Positions 16,612 to 26,684 are shown, counted from the first letter of the stretch. The stretch is DNA of 64,000 bases from an uncultured Clostridia bacterium (GCA_947624485.1 CANQKM010000002.1:124001-188000), one strand, 5' to 3'. The notes: generated by a model not told the origin, from the letters alone. Program-made: numbers and translations.

Positions 16612-19083
16612 ATGGCACAGGCTAAAACATCAAAGCTCACCGCTTCCGAGGAAGCGCTGAAGAACGAAATTATAGGCAAGGTAAGAAGGCACTTCGGAAA
16701 GGGCATGGAGGACGCTACTCCGCACATGATTTACACCGCGTGCGCTCTCACCGTGCGCGATCAGATCATGGAGCAGTGGTCGAAGTCGCACAAGGTGGTA
16801 AGAGAAAAGGGTTCAAAAAAGCTCTATTATCTTTCCTTTGAGTTCCTCATGGGCAGACTTCTAAGCACAAATATTTTGAACCTGATGCAGACAAAGGTAT
16901 ATCAGAACGTGCTTGCCGACCTCGGCTACACGTTTAACGAGATTGCCGAAATGGAAAACGACGCCGGTCTCGGCAACGGCGGTCTCGGCAGACTTGCGGC
17001 GTGCTTTATAGATTCGCTCACAACGCTCGACCTGCCGGCTTACGGCTGCTCGATCCGTTACGAGCATGGTCTGTTCCGTCAGAAGATAGTCGAGGGCTAT
17101 CAGACGGAGCTTCCCGATTCGTGGCTTGAAAACGGCAACGCGTGGGAAATAGCGCGTCCCGAGGAGGCCGTAAAGGTACACTTCGGCGGCAGCGTCGAGA
17201 CGGTATGGAACGACGGTAAGGCTGAAATCAAGTACCATAACGCGAGAACGGTTCTCGCCGTTCCGTACGATGTTCCGCTCGTGGGCTACAACTCGAAAAT
17301 CGTAAACAAGCTGAGGCTTTGGGGCGCGACCGTTCCGAACGATTACGACTTCGTAAACTACAACCAGGACACCTTTAACCGCGTAATGGAAGCGAAGGCT
17401 ATAGCGCGCAGGATTTCGGGCATTCTTTACCCCGACGACACGACCGACGAGGGTAAGAGACTTCGTTTGAGTCAGCAGTATTTCCTCGTATCGGCAACGC
17501 TGCAGTGGATTTTGAGAGAGTTTGAGGAAAGAAACGGCGAAAACTGGGCGAAGCTCCCCGACAAGGTCGTAATTCACATAAACGACACTCACCCGACGCT
17601 TGCGATACCCGAAATGATGCGCCTTCTCATGGACGAGAAGGGACTCGGCTGGGACGAGGCGTGGGAGATAGTGACGCACGTGTTCGCGTACACGAACCAC
17701 ACCGTAATGAGCGAGGCTCTCGAAAAGTGGAACGAGAATATGTTCCGCTCGCTTATGCCGAGAATATACGAGATAGTTGCCGAAATCAACCGCCGTCTTA
17801 TGGAAAAGCTCCGCGCGGTGTACGGCGACGACCAGGGTAAGCTCGACTGGATGGCTGTTATAGCGAACGGTCAGGTCAACATGGCGAACCTCTGTCTCGC
17901 AAGCTGCTTCGCCGTAAACGGCGTGTCGCAGCTTCACACGCAGATACTTAAGGACGATATTTTCCATGATTATTACGTGCTCGATCCGGATCGTTTCCAC
18001 GCGATAACGAACGGTATCACGTTCAGAAGATGGATAGCCAACTGTAACCCCGCTCTTACAAAGCTTATCGACTCAAAGATAGGCAAGGGCTGGCTCAAGG
18101 ACGCGGATAAGCTCGCGGAGCTTGCGAAGTACGCGAAGGATAAGGACTTCCAGAAGAAGTTTGACAAGATCAAGCGCGATAACAAGGCCGCGCTCGCTGA
18201 GTATATCAGGGAGCATAACGGCGTTGAGGTAAATCCCGATTCGATTTTCGACGTGCAGTGCAAGAGACTTCACGAGTACAAGCGCCAGATGATGAACGTG
18301 CTTCACATAATCGCGGAGTACAACAAGCTGCTTGAGGATCCCAAGTACTTAAAGAACTTCTATCCCAAGACGTATATATTCGGCGCGAAGGCTGCGCCGG
18401 GCTACGTGAGAGCGAAGAATATTATAAAGCTCATCAACTCGATCGCCGATATAATCAATAACGACAAGCGTATCGAGGATAAGATAAAGGTAGTGTTTAT
18501 CGAGAATTACGGCGTTTCGATAGCGGAGAAAATCGTTACCGCCGCCGATGTGTCGGAGCAGATCTCGACCGCCGGTAAGGAGGCGTCGGGTACGGGCTGT
18601 ATGAAGTTTATGCTTAACGGCGCGCTTACCATAGGCACGCTCGACGGCGCGAACGTCGAAATGGCTGAAAAGGTGGGTAAGGATAACATCTACATCTTCG
18701 GTCTTAAGGACGACGAGGTTGCGGCGAGACTTAAGTACCCCGGCAGCGACGAGGTAAAGCATATTTACTCCACAAACGCGTCGCTTCGCCGCGCGCTCGA
18801 GATGCTCATAGACGGCAGCATTATCCCGGGCAACACGACGATATTCAGCGATTTGTACAACACGCTGCTGTTCGGCGATTACGGCTACCCCGATACGTAC
18901 ATGGTGCTGCGCGACTTCGAGGATTACATGAAAACGCAGGAGATAATCTCGGAGGACTACAAGAACAGAGAAAAGTGGCTGGAAATGGCTATAATGAATA
19001 CGGCTATGTCGGGCTTCTTCTCCAGCGACCGTACCATTAAGGAATACAACGACCAAATCTGGCACTTAAAGCCGATAAAGTAA
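16612..19083 (+). CDS. glgP: Glycogen/maltodextrin phosphorylase
   Basis: GT35 phosphorylase, 823 residues, releases glucose 1-phosphate from alpha-1,4-glucan ends. Visible motifs include YYLSFEFLMGR, the glycine-rich NDAGLGNGGLGRLAACF, the VHINDTHPTLAIPE segment and the pyridoxal-phosphate site EASGTGCMKFMLNG, where the lysine binds the cofactor. Length and motif order are normal and there is no lysine tail, in contrast to GlgB and GlgA. It shares the glgA promoter and ends at a strong terminator, so synthesis and mobilisation of the polymer are co-expressed. Confidence 0.96.
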   Translation: MAQAKTSKLTASEEALKNEIIGKVRRHFGKGMEDATPHMIYTACALTVRDQIMEQWSKSHKVVREKGSKKLYYLSFEFLMGRLLSTNILNLMQTKVYQNVLADLGYTFNEIAEMENDAGLGNGGLGRLAACFIDSLTTLDLPAYGCSIRYEHGLFRQKIVEGYQTELPDSWLENGNAWEIARPEEAVKVHFGGSVETVWNDGKAEIKYHNARTVLAVPYDVPLVGYNSKIVNKLRLWGATVPNDYDFVNYNQDTFNRVMEAKAIARRISGILYPDDTTDEGKRLRLSQQYFLVSATLQWILREFEERNGENWAKLPDKVVIHINDTHPTLAIPEMMRLLMDEKGLGWDEAWEIVTHVFAYTNHTVMSEALEKWNENMFRSLMPRIYEIVAEINRRLMEKLRAVYGDDQGKLDWMAVIANGQVNMANLCLASCFAVNGVSQLHTQILKDDIFHDYYVLDPDRFHAITNGITFRRWIANCNPALTKLIDSKIGKGWLKDADKLAELAKYAKDKDFQKKFDKIKRDNKAALAEYIREHNGVEVNPDSIFDVQCKRLHEYKRQMMNVLHIIAEYNKLLEDPKYLKNFYPKTYIFGAKAAPGYVRAKNIIKLINSIADIINNDKRIEDKIKVVFIENYGVSIAEKIVTAADVSEQISTAGKEASGTGCMKFMLNGALTIGTLDGANVEMAEKVGKDNIYIFGLKDDEVAARLKYPGSDEVKHIYSTNASLRRALEMLIDGSIIPGNTTIFSDLYNTLLFGDYGYPDTYMVLRDFEDYMKTQEIISEDYKNREKWLEMAIMNTAMSGFFSSDRTIKEYNDQIWHLKPIK

Positions 19084-19090
19084 TTTAATC

Positions 19091-19121
19091 TTTTTAACCC
19101 CCTCGAAAGAGGGGGTTAAAA
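19091..19121 (+). terminator. Terminator after glgP
   Basis: TTAACCCCCTC and GAGGGGGTTAA with loop GAAA, flanked by T and A runs. Confidence 0.85.
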
Positions 19122-19155
19122 TGTGTAAGGTGATTATTTCCCGTAGGAGGATTTT

Positions 19156-21084
19156 ATGAATATAGAGCATAATTCGCGTGAAAAATTCTACCGCCGTCCG
19201 TTCGGCGCGGTTACGTGCGGTACGGAGATACGTCTGCGTCTCGCGGTACACGGCGCGGGCATACCGTCGGCGGTAAGGCTTGTCTACAAGGAGGACGGCA
19301 AAGAGGAACGCCGCGCCGATATGTCGTACGCGTTCGATATAAACGGTAACTGCATATACACAATAAAGCTGAATATGCCCGAGAAGGCGGGGCTTATATG
19401 GTACTATTTCGAGCTTCAGACCGACAACGGTATGGTGTATTACGGAAATAACTGCCGTCAGCTCGGCGGTAAGGGTGAAATGAGCTTTGAAAAGCCCGCG
19501 AACTCGTATCAGATAACGGTTTACAACGAGGATTACAAGACGCCCGAATGGTTCAAGACGGGTATCGCGTACCAGATTTTCCCCGACCGCTTCTATAACG
19601 GCAACGAGGATGGCTCGTTCCTCGGCAGCCGCACCGATATAATAAAGCGTGAGTGGGGAGAGCAGCCGTATTACAAGGCTGAACAGTTCGGCGGTGAGTA
19701 CCTTGCGAACGACTTCTACGGCGGCAATCTGAAGGGTATTATTAAAAAGCTGCCGTATCTGAGCGATTTGGGTATTTCGGTCATATATCTGAACCCGATT
19801 TTCAGGGCGTACTCCAACCACAAATACGATACGGGCAATTATGAGGAAATAGATCCGATGTTCGGCGACGAGGAGACGTTTAAGGAATTGTGCGATGAGG
19901 CGAAAAAGCTCGGCATACGCGTAATTCTTGACGGCGTGTTCAACCATACCGGCTCGGACAGCAAATACTTTAACAAAAAAGGCACGTATGACAGCGTGGG
20001 CGCGTTCCAGTCGCAGGATTCGCCGTATTACACGTGGTACCGCTTCATGGACTGGCCCAACGTGTACGAGTCGTGGTGGGGCATGACGACGCTTCCGCAG
20101 GTGGAGGAACACAGCGAGGAGCTTAGAAAATACCTTCTGTCCGACAAAAATTCAATCGTGAAAAAGTGGATAAGAAACGGCGCGTCGGGCTGGAGACTTG
20201 ACGTTGTGGACGAACTGCCCGGCTTTTTCGTGAAGGAGCTGCGCAGGGAGATAAAGAGCGTGGACGAGGACGCCGTTATAATCGGCGAGGTGTGGGAGGA
20301 CGCGTCCCACAAGAGCGCGTACGGCGAGAGACGCGAGTATTTCCTCGGCGGCGAGCTTGACGGCGTAATGAACTACCCCATGCGTAACGCGCTTATAGAC
20401 GCGTCGCTCGGCAGGATAGACGCGGCAGGTCTCGACGAAAGGCTTATGAGTCTTAAGGAAAACTATCCCGCGCCCGCGTATTATTCGCTGCTTAACATGG
20501 TGACGAGCCATGACGTTGAAAGAATTATGACGCTTATGGGCGACGCGCCGTCGAAACACGACGTGGATAAGGAATATCAGGCGCATTTTAAGCTTGACGG
20601 TTACGCGCTGGAGCTTGCGCGCGAAAGGGCGACGCTCGTTCTCGGCTTGCAGATGACGCTTCCGGGCGTGCCGTGCATTTTCTACGGCGACGAGATAGGT
20701 ATGCAGGGCTACGGCGATCCGTTCTGCCGAGCCACGTTTCCGTGGGACGGCATAGACGAGATCGATCCCGACGGACTTGTGCGGACACGCTACAAGAACA
20801 TGATAACGCTGCGCAACATGTCGAAGGCGTTTTCGATAGGCGAGTTTGAAAGCGTATACACTATCGGCAGCGTTTACGCATTTTTGAGACGGTACGAGGA
20901 CGAGAGCTTTCTCGTAATCGTAAATTTCGGAGCAGGTACGGAAAAGGTGAGAGTCGATGTCGCGCGTCACGGCATACGGAAAATCGTCGGCATAACGCTT
21001 GACGCGGAAACCACCGAGTCGAACGACGGTATTTTCTATATAGAAATACCGAGACACTTCCTGAAGGTGTTTAAAACGGAATAG
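19156..21084 (+). CDS. GH13 alpha-glycosidase (neopullulanase/cyclomaltodextrinase-like)
   Basis: Cytoplasmic alpha-glucan hydrolase, 642 residues, no signal peptide. An N-terminal beta domain (about 1-125, CBM34-like) is followed by a GH13 barrel from GIAYQIFPDRFYNG, with DGVFNHTG, the nucleophile in GWRLDVVDE, the acid/base in IIGEVWED and the VTSHDVER motif, then a C-terminal beta domain. The order matches neopullulanase, maltogenic amylase and cyclomaltodextrinase; the sequence does not separate these. It lies downstream of the glg cluster with its own ribosome site (GTAGGAGG) after the glgP terminator. It probably trims dextrins left by glycogen phosphorylase or imported maltodextrins. 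Confidence 0.9.
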   Translation: MNIEHNSREKFYRRPFGAVTCGTEIRLRLAVHGAGIPSAVRLVYKEDGKEERRADMSYAFDINGNCIYTIKLNMPEKAGLIWYYFELQTDNGMVYYGNNCRQLGGKGEMSFEKPANSYQITVYNEDYKTPEWFKTGIAYQIFPDRFYNGNEDGSFLGSRTDIIKREWGEQPYYKAEQFGGEYLANDFYGGNLKGIIKKLPYLSDLGISVIYLNPIFRAYSNHKYDTGNYEEIDPMFGDEETFKELCDEAKKLGIRVILDGVFNHTGSDSKYFNKKGTYDSVGAFQSQDSPYYTWYRFMDWPNVYESWWGMTTLPQVEEHSEELRKYLLSDKNSIVKKWIRNGASGWRLDVVDELPGFFVKELRREIKSVDEDAVIIGEVWEDASHKSAYGERREYFLGGELDGVMNYPMRNALIDASLGRIDAAGLDERLMSLKENYPAPAYYSLLNMVTSHDVERIMTLMGDAPSKHDVDKEYQAHFKLDGYALELARERATLVLGLQMTLPGVPCIFYGDEIGMQGYGDPFCRATFPWDGIDEIDPDGLVRTRYKNMITLRNMSKAFSIGEFESVYTIGSVYAFLRRYEDESFLVIVNFGAGTEKVRVDVARHGIRKIVGITLDAETTESNDGIFYIEIPRHFLKVFKTE

Positions 21085-21103
21085 CGCAGGACAGTCTGCT
21101 TAT

Positions 21104-21129
21104 GCCCCTTCGTATGACGAGGGGGTTTT
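21104..21129 (+). terminator. Terminator after GH13 gene
   Basis: CCCCTTCG and CGAGGGG pair around TATGA, then GTTTTG. Confidence 0.75.
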
Positions 21130-21216
21130 GCTTTGCGCTTCGGCTGCGCGGGCGGTTACGGAACATGACAAAATCCGATTTACTTCCGCTCAGTTCGGTG
21201 AAAATCGTAAAATTTA

Positions 21217-21245
21217 TTGACATTAAAGCGCGCACACCGTATAAT
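21217..21245 (+). promoter_or_regulatory. Consensus promoter for GH78 rhamnosidase
   Basis: TTGACA (21217-21222), 17 bases, TATAAT (21240-21245). A perfect consensus promoter for a single catabolic gene. Confidence 0.88.
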
Positions 21246-21282
21246 AAAGGGGATTGAAATTAACAAAAGCGGGGAAAAGCAG

Positions 21283-24192
21283 ATGAACACAGAGACAACA
21301 TACCTTGACGGCGCGAAATGGATAGGCTCGCCGAAAACCACGTCCAATACCGACTGGGTGGACGCGTACGCGGTGACCGCCGATTTCGAGATAATAAGCT
21401 CGCAGTCGGCGCATATTGCCGTAGCCGCGCGCAACAAGGATTTTTATGTGCATATAGAGATAAACGAGAAATTTGCCGCGGTGTCGGAGGTCTATGACGG
21501 CGTTAAAAGTCTGTGCGGCAAATATTACATGAGCGGCGTGCTTGCGGAAAAGAACCGCGTCCGCATCGAGGTAAACAGGACGCTTATCACGCTGATTTTG
21601 AACGGTGAGACGATCATTAACGGCGAGGACATAATGCCGCGCGACCGCCCGAACAAGCCGCGCAAGGCGCACATGATGTGCTTCGGACTGCCGCAGCGCG
21701 AGGGCGAGGTACATTACGGCTGCATAAAGCTCGAAAACACGTACAACGGAGAGGTGTACCGCGAAAGCTCGTTTGCCGATGATACGGACGTGCTTTCGCA
21801 GCTCGGAACGGTAAAGGACGGCTGCCTTGTCGTAAAGGAGGAGTTCAATCTCATAAACCCCGTGCCGCCGGTGACGGTGAAAAAGGAGTTTACGCCGCGC
21901 GGCGCGGTAAAAAGCGCGTATCTTTACGCCACCGCGCGCGGTTTTTACGACGCGTACATAAACGGTGAGCGCGTGAATGACACGTTCTATAACCCCGGCT
22001 TTACCGATTACCGCAAGCGCATTTATTATCAGACGTACGACGTTACGGATATGATAAGGGACGGCGTGAACACCGTCGGCGCGACCGTCGCGAAGGGCTA
22101 TTACTCCGGCTTTGTCGGCTACAGCGGAGCGATGGTGTACGGCAGGCAGAACACGTTTTTGGGCGCACTCGCGGTCGAGTACGAGGACGGTACGCGCGAC
22201 GTGATAAAGACCGATGAAACGTGGCTTTTTACCGACCGCGGCGCGGTCATTGACGCCGACTACCAGCAGGGCGAAATGTACGACGCGCGGTACGAGCTTG
22301 ACATTAACGGGGACAGTAAAGTCTGGACGGGGTGCGGCGCGTACGAGTACCCGAAGTACGCCGTTCCGACTAACGGCACGCTCGAAAACGAGCCGTTTGA
22401 GCTTGACTCGGAGCCGTCGGGCGGCGCGGTGCGGGAGAGGACGCTCAAACCGACGGGTGAGGCGTATGAAAATCCCGAAGGTCATTTCGTTCTTGATCTC
22501 GGTCAGAACATGGTCGGCACGGTGCGCGTCGTGATGAACGGCAGGCGCGGCAGGTGCATAAAGCTGCGCTACGGCGAGATGTGCTACAGTGACGGCAGAA
22601 TTTACAACGAAAATTACCGCAACGCCGCCAACATTGACATGTATACGATGAAGGGCGGCAGAGAGGTGTTTGTGCCGTCGTTCACTCTGCACGGCTTCCG
22701 GTACATAGAGGTAAGCGGGTGCGGCGAGCAGCTTACGCGCGAGGATTTCGACGATATGATAGTGAGCGTCGAGGGCGTTGTCATAACGAATACGACCGAG
22801 GTGACAGGCTCGTTTGAATGTTCAAATCCCGATATAAACAAGCTTTACGAAAATATCCTGTGGGGGCAGCGCGGCAACTCCGTCATGACGTTTACCGACT
22901 GCCCGCAGCGCAACGAGCGTATGGGCTGGACGGGAGACGTGCAGGTGTTTGCGAAAACCGCCGCGTACAACATGAACATAAAATCGTTTATGGAGAAGTG
23001 GCTCACCGATCTGCGCGACAGTCAGCTTATGTATAACCGCGGCGGCGCTGTTCCCGATACCGCTCCCTTGGGCGGCGACAACCGTCCAAACGGCGGCTGT
23101 GACGGCTGGGGCGACGCGGCTGTGATTGTGCCGTGGGAAATGTATAAGGCGTATGGGGACAGTAAATTTCTGTCGGACAATTACGGCATGATGAAAAAGT
23201 GGGTTGATTATCAGCAGCTGAGTGAAAACCAAACTGACTTTATACAGCGCCGTCAAAGGCGCGGCGACCACCTCGCGCCCGACGTTACAACGCCGATAAT
23301 TCTTTCGGCTACCGCCTACGCGGCGAACAGCGCGAATATTTTATCGCGCGCGGCTGATGTTTTGGGGTACGCGGACGACGCGGAAAAGTACCGCGCGCTT
23401 TTTGAGAATATCAAGGCGGCGTTTCAGAGAGAATGGGTAGGCGAGGACGGTCAAATTTTATATGTCCCCGAAAGCGGGGACACTAAAAATGACAGAGACC
23501 TTGAATTAAACGGGGACACTAAAACTCGCAATAATGGGGACACTAAAGCTGACTGTGGGGACACTAAAGTCAACGCGAGTCAGACGGCGTACGCGCTGGC
23601 GATAGATTTTGACCTTTTGGACGGTGTGAAGGAGGGTACGCGCGAAGGGTTCAGAAAGGCGCTCTCCGATTGGGACAACAGGCTGTCGGTGGGATTTCTG
23701 GGGATTTCGCACCTTTTGAGCGCGCTCGTGAAAGCGGGTATGACTGATAGGGCGTTCGCGCTTTTGGAAAGCACGGAGTACCCCGGCTGGCTCTACAGCG
23801 TCCGCAACGGCGCGACAACCGTCTGGGAGCGGTGGAACAGTTACATTGCGGAAACGGACACCTTCGGCGATTTTAATATGAATTCGTTCAACCACTACGC
23901 CTACGGCTCGGTGGGTGAGTGGCTTTATTCCGATATTCTCGGCATAAATACGTCGGAGGAAAAGGGTGAGACGGGGTATAAAAAGATCATACTGCGTCCG
24001 ACGCGCGGCGGTTCGCTCACGTACGCGAGGGGCAGTCTGAAAACGCAATACGGCGTTATTAAGTCGGAGTGGAGCGTCGAGGGAGACAGGTTCAGGTACC
24101 GCTGCTCCGTTCCCGAAAACACGACGGCTTGGCTGTATCTCGAGGGTAAAAAAATCTCCCTCGAATCGGGAGAATATGAATTTGAAATATAG
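21283..24192 (+). CDS. GH78 alpha-L-rhamnosidase with in-frame repeat insertion
   Basis: Removes terminal alpha-L-rhamnose from pectin or glycosides; 969 residues, no signal peptide, so it should act in the cytoplasm on imported oligosaccharides. The ATG at 21283 follows GGGGAAAAG; upstream frame lies in the promoter. N-terminal beta-sandwich regions (KKEFTPRGAVKSAYLYATARG, VTDMIRDGVNTVGATV) lead into the (alpha/alpha)6 catalytic domain with DCPQRNERMGWTGD, CDGWGDAAVIVPWEMY and the C-terminal NSFNHYAYGSVGEWLY and GVIKSEW motifs. Residues about 731-763 are an inserted linker of GDTK motifs encoded by four GGGGACACTAAA repeats, absent from the family pattern I know. It ends at a terminator shared with hisA. 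Confidence 0.93.
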   Translation: MNTETTYLDGAKWIGSPKTTSNTDWVDAYAVTADFEIISSQSAHIAVAARNKDFYVHIEINEKFAAVSEVYDGVKSLCGKYYMSGVLAEKNRVRIEVNRTLITLILNGETIINGEDIMPRDRPNKPRKAHMMCFGLPQREGEVHYGCIKLENTYNGEVYRESSFADDTDVLSQLGTVKDGCLVVKEEFNLINPVPPVTVKKEFTPRGAVKSAYLYATARGFYDAYINGERVNDTFYNPGFTDYRKRIYYQTYDVTDMIRDGVNTVGATVAKGYYSGFVGYSGAMVYGRQNTFLGALAVEYEDGTRDVIKTDETWLFTDRGAVIDADYQQGEMYDARYELDINGDSKVWTGCGAYEYPKYAVPTNGTLENEPFELDSEPSGGAVRERTLKPTGEAYENPEGHFVLDLGQNMVGTVRVVMNGRRGRCIKLRYGEMCYSDGRIYNENYRNAANIDMYTMKGGREVFVPSFTLHGFRYIEVSGCGEQLTREDFDDMIVSVEGVVITNTTEVTGSFECSNPDINKLYENILWGQRGNSVMTFTDCPQRNERMGWTGDVQVFAKTAAYNMNIKSFMEKWLTDLRDSQLMYNRGGAVPDTAPLGGDNRPNGGCDGWGDAAVIVPWEMYKAYGDSKFLSDNYGMMKKWVDYQQLSENQTDFIQRRQRRGDHLAPDVTTPIILSATAYAANSANILSRAADVLGYADDAEKYRALFENIKAAFQREWVGEDGQILYVPESGDTKNDRDLELNGDTKTRNNGDTKADCGDTKVNASQTAYALAIDFDLLDGVKEGTREGFRKALSDWDNRLSVGFLGISHLLSALVKAGMTDRAFALLESTEYPGWLYSVRNGATTVWERWNSYIAETDTFGDFNMNSFNHYAYGSVGEWLYSDILGINTSEEKGETGYKKIILRPTRGGSLTYARGSLKTQYGVIKSEWSVEGDRFRYRCSVPENTTAWLYLEGKKISLESGEYEFEI
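23476..23568 (+). repeat. Four in-frame GGGGACACTAAA repeats inside the GH78 gene
   Basis: Copies start at 23476, 23512, 23536 and 23557. Spacings of 36, 24 and 21 bases are all multiples of three, so each reads Gly-Asp-Thr-Lys. Two near copies, GGGGACAGTAAA (Gly-Asp-Ser-Lys), lie in the same phase at 22309 and 23155. The identical 12-mer recurs at 55784-55849. Confidence 0.9.
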
Positions 24193-24220
24193 AAAAACGG
24201 GTTCGTATGAACCCGTTTTT
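24193..24220. terminator. Bidirectional terminator between GH78 and hisA
   Basis: AAAAACGGGTTCGTATGAACCCGTTTTT forms a near-perfect hairpin with T-runs on both strands, between two convergent genes. Confidence 0.9.
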
Positions 24221-24224
24221 AGAT

Positions 24225-24938
24225 TTATTTAAGCGTTCTGACTGCTTCGGCGAGGTCTACGCGTCCCGTGTACAGCGCCTTGCCGACTATCACGCCCTCG
24301 ACGCCGGTGTCCTTGAGCGAGAGTATATCATCGAGCGAGCCGACGCCGCCGGACGCTATAATGTCGGCGTTTACCGCCGCAGCCATTTCGCGCATCGCCG
24401 CGACGTTCGGTCCGGAGAGCGTGCCGTCGGTCGCGATGTCGGTGTAGACGATCGTTTTTATGCCGAGCGATACCATTTTTTTCGCGAATTCAACGGCGGT
24501 AAAGTTGCTCGTTTTTTCCCAGCCCTCGACCGCGACCATGCCGTCCTTCGCGTCAATTCCGATCACGATTTTGTTACCGTATTTGTCCGCGGCTCTTTTT
24601 ACAAACTCGCTGTCGCTTACGGCTTTTGTGCCGATTATGACGCGGCTTATGCCGCAGGCGAGCTTGGCTTCTATGTCCTCCATGGTGCGTATGCCGCCGC
24701 CCGTCTGCACCGGTACGCTCACGCTTTCGCATATTTCACGTATTTTGTCGGCGTTCACGCCGTGACCTTTCAGCGCGCCGTCGAGGTCTACGACGTGTAT
24801 GTATTCGCCGCCCTGCGCTTCCCATTTTTTCGCCATTTCGGCGGGGCTGTCGCCGTAAACCGTCACATCGTCGAACCGTCCCTTGTACAGCCTCACGCAC
24901 TTTCCGTCTTTAATGTCTATCGCGGGGTATATTCTCAT
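24225..24938 (-). CDS. hisA: HisA, ProFAR isomerase
   Basis: Converts ProFAR to PRFAR, the fourth step of histidine synthesis; a (beta/alpha)8 barrel of 237 residues. The N-terminal [15 protein letters not shown] holds the first catalytic aspartate, [11 protein letters not shown] the second region, and [12 protein letters not shown] a phosphate-binding loop. Length is normal. It overlaps hisG by four bases (ATGA) and is the last gene of the hisZ-hisG-hisA unit. The other his genes are not in the window. Confidence 0.95.
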   Translation of the reverse strand: MRIYPAIDIKDGKCVRLYKGRFDDVTVYGDSPAEMAKKWEAQGGEYIHVVDLDGALKGHGVNADKIREICESVSVPVQTGGGIRTMEDIEAKLACGISRVIIGTKAVSDSEFVKRAADKYGNKIVIGIDAKDGMVAVEGWEKTSNFTAVEFAKKMVSLGIKTIVYTDIATDGTLSGPNVAAMREMAAAVNADIIASGGVGSLDDILSLKDTGVEGVIVGKALYTGRVDLAEAVRTLK

Positions 24939-25573
24939 GCGTTTATCCTCTCCTTAAACTTTTCTACAATATCCATGATACGTTCGCGTTCCATTTTCAT
25001 GCTGACCTTGTTCACGACGAAGCGGGCGCTCAAGGGAACGATGTCCTCCAAAACTTCGAGACCGTTTTCCTTAAGCGTTTTGCCCGTTTCCACGATGTCT
25101 ACGATAACGTCGCTCAGTCCCACGAGCGGCGCAAGCTCGACCGAGCCGTTAAGTTTAATAAGCTCAATCGTCTGTCCGCAGTCCTCCTGAAAATATTTCG
25201 CCGCGATGTGCGGGTATTTGGACGCGACACGCAGATTGGGCATGGAGTGCAGCTTGCCTTTTAACTCAACCGGTCCGCACACCGCCATTTTGCACTTGCC
25301 GAAGCCCAAATCGACCATTTCGTACAGATTCCTGCTGTCCTCAAGGAGCGTGTCCTTGCCGACAATACCGATGTCAGCCGCGCCGTACTCGACATAAGTC
25401 GCAACGTCGGTGGCTTTGACGAGAATAAATTTTATCTTGTTTTTCTCGTCGGTAAAAATCAGCTTTCTCGTTTTTTCCTTCATTTCGGAGCAGTCCATGC
25501 CTATGGAAATGAACATCTCCATTGCAAGCTCCGCCAATCTGCCCTTCGCGAGGGCAACCGTTAAATATCTCAC
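24935..25573 (-). CDS. hisG: HisG, short-form ATP phosphoribosyltransferase
   Basis: First enzyme of histidine synthesis. At 212 residues it is the short form without the C-terminal regulatory domain, which needs HisZ for activity and feedback inhibition; hisZ is directly upstream, two bases away. Motifs are [16 protein letters not shown] at the N-terminus, [12 protein letters not shown] and the PRPP-binding region [16 protein letters not shown]. Stop overlaps hisA by four bases. Confidence 0.95.
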   Translation of the reverse strand: MRYLTVALAKGRLAELAMEMFISIGMDCSEMKEKTRKLIFTDEKNKIKFILVKATDVATYVEYGAADIGIVGKDTLLEDSRNLYEMVDLGFGKCKMAVCGPVELKGKLHSMPNLRVASKYPHIAAKYFQEDCGQTIELIKLNGSVELAPLVGLSDVIVDIVETGKTLKENGLEVLEDIVPLSARFVVNKVSMKMERERIMDIVEKFKERINA

Positions 25574-25575
25574 TG

Positions 25576-26565
25576 CTATATCTCCTTACTTGTTATTACC
25601 GACATCAGCCTGTTTACGCCTATTGCAGCGCCGACCGCGCCGCGCGGCGCGCCGAACTGTCCCATAAGATTGTCGTACCTGCCGCCCGCGCATATCGGGA
25701 ACGCCACGCCGTGCGTGTAGCACTTGAAAATAGAGCCGGTGTAGTAGTTTATGCTTTCGAGCATGCCGAGGTCTATCGAGACGTACTTTTCGTATCCCTT
25801 TTCGCAGAGAATATCGTAAATCCGCTTTATATTGTCGAGCGCGAGCTTTGACGCTTCGTTCAGACCGTCAACGTACGCCTTTTCGAGCACCTCTCCGCCG
25901 CCGAACAGGTATGGGAGGTCAATCATCAGCTTTTTAACTCCGTCCTCGATGTGGAGCTTGTCGGTTATAGCCTTAATGCCGACGCTGTCCTTTGAGTCGA
26001 TGCGCTCTCGGAGCCGCTCCGTTTCATCCTCGTCGAGACACGCCTGCTCCTTTAGACCGTTGAAAAACGCTATCTGACCAATTTCCATTGAAAAATCGTT
26101 TATGCCGACCGCCTTTACTGCGTCCATGGCGGCGGCTATGACCTCTGCGTCGGCTTCGGGCGAGTACGAGCCTATAAGCTCGATACCGCTCTGCGTAAAC
26201 TCGCGCTGACGCGCGCCCTGTGTCTGCTCCACGCGGAACACGCTGCCGCAGTACATGTAACGCTGCGGGTACGGCTTGTCCGACATTTTCGTTGAAGCCA
26301 TGCGCGCTATCGAGGTCGTGAAGTCGGGGCGCAGCACAAGTATGCGTCCCTGTTCGTCAAAGAATTTAAACATATTTTCCTGCGAAAGCTGACCGCCCGC
26401 GCCGGCGTAGCAGTCGTAATACTCGAACGTCGGCGTTTGTACCTCGCCGTAGCCCTTCGCGGCGAACGCGGCTTTGATTTTGCTTTCGATACCGTTCTTT
26501 ACCGCGCATTCGTCCGCGAGTATATCGTTTACGCCGTTGGGCGTATGTAATTTCCAGTTAGACAT
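25576..26565 (-). CDS. hisZ: HisZ, ATP phosphoribosyltransferase regulatory subunit
   Basis: Catalytically inactive paralogue of histidyl-tRNA synthetase, 329 residues, that activates short-form HisG and carries histidine feedback. It has class II synthetase motifs ([16 protein letters not shown]-type [20 protein letters not shown]) but is too short for a real synthetase and lacks the C-terminal anticodon domain; its pairing with short HisG supports the call. Start ATG is behind GAAAGGATTA. First gene of its operon, with a consensus promoter flanked by an inverted repeat. Confidence 0.93.
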   Translation of the reverse strand: MSNWKLHTPNGVNDILADECAVKNGIESKIKAAFAAKGYGEVQTPTFEYYDCYAGAGGQLSQENMFKFFDEQGRILVLRPDFTTSIARMASTKMSDKPYPQRYMYCGSVFRVEQTQGARQREFTQSGIELIGSYSPEADAEVIAAAMDAVKAVGINDFSMEIGQIAFFNGLKEQACLDEDETERLRERIDSKDSVGIKAITDKLHIEDGVKKLMIDLPYLFGGGEVLEKAYVDGLNEASKLALDNIKRIYDILCEKGYEKYVSIDLGMLESINYYTGSIFKCYTHGVAFPICAGGRYDNLMGQFGAPRGAVGAAIGVNRLMSVITSKEI

Positions 26566-26591
26566 AAAAATAATCCTTTCGTAACTTTACC

Positions 26592-26653
26592 ATGCTAAAG
26601 CGCTAAAGCCTATTATACACATGATAACCTTGTTTGTCAAGGGTATTTTAGCA
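26592..26653 (-). promoter_or_regulatory. Consensus promoter of hisZGA with flanking inverted repeat
   Basis: On the minus strand TTGACA (26640-26635), 17 bases, TATAAT (26617-26612). ATGCTAAA upstream of the -35 (26653-26646) is repeated inverted as TTTAGCAT (26599-26592) after the -10, and a CTTTAGCGCTTTAGC direct repeat sits at the start of the transcript. A repressor site is possible; no T-box core is present. Confidence 0.8.
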
Positions 26654-26684
26654 TAAATTTTCCGTCCGCGCAACCGTTTCTAAA

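Noticed and set aside
23476-23568. Regularly spaced repeats that could suggest a CRISPR array
   Set aside because: Repeats are 12 bases, spacers 9-24 bases and all in frame within an enzyme gene; there are no cas genes. CRISPR units are much longer.
25576-26565. Histidyl-tRNA synthetase
   Set aside because: Too short, lacks the anticodon-binding domain, and is fused in an operon to short-form hisG, which needs HisZ.
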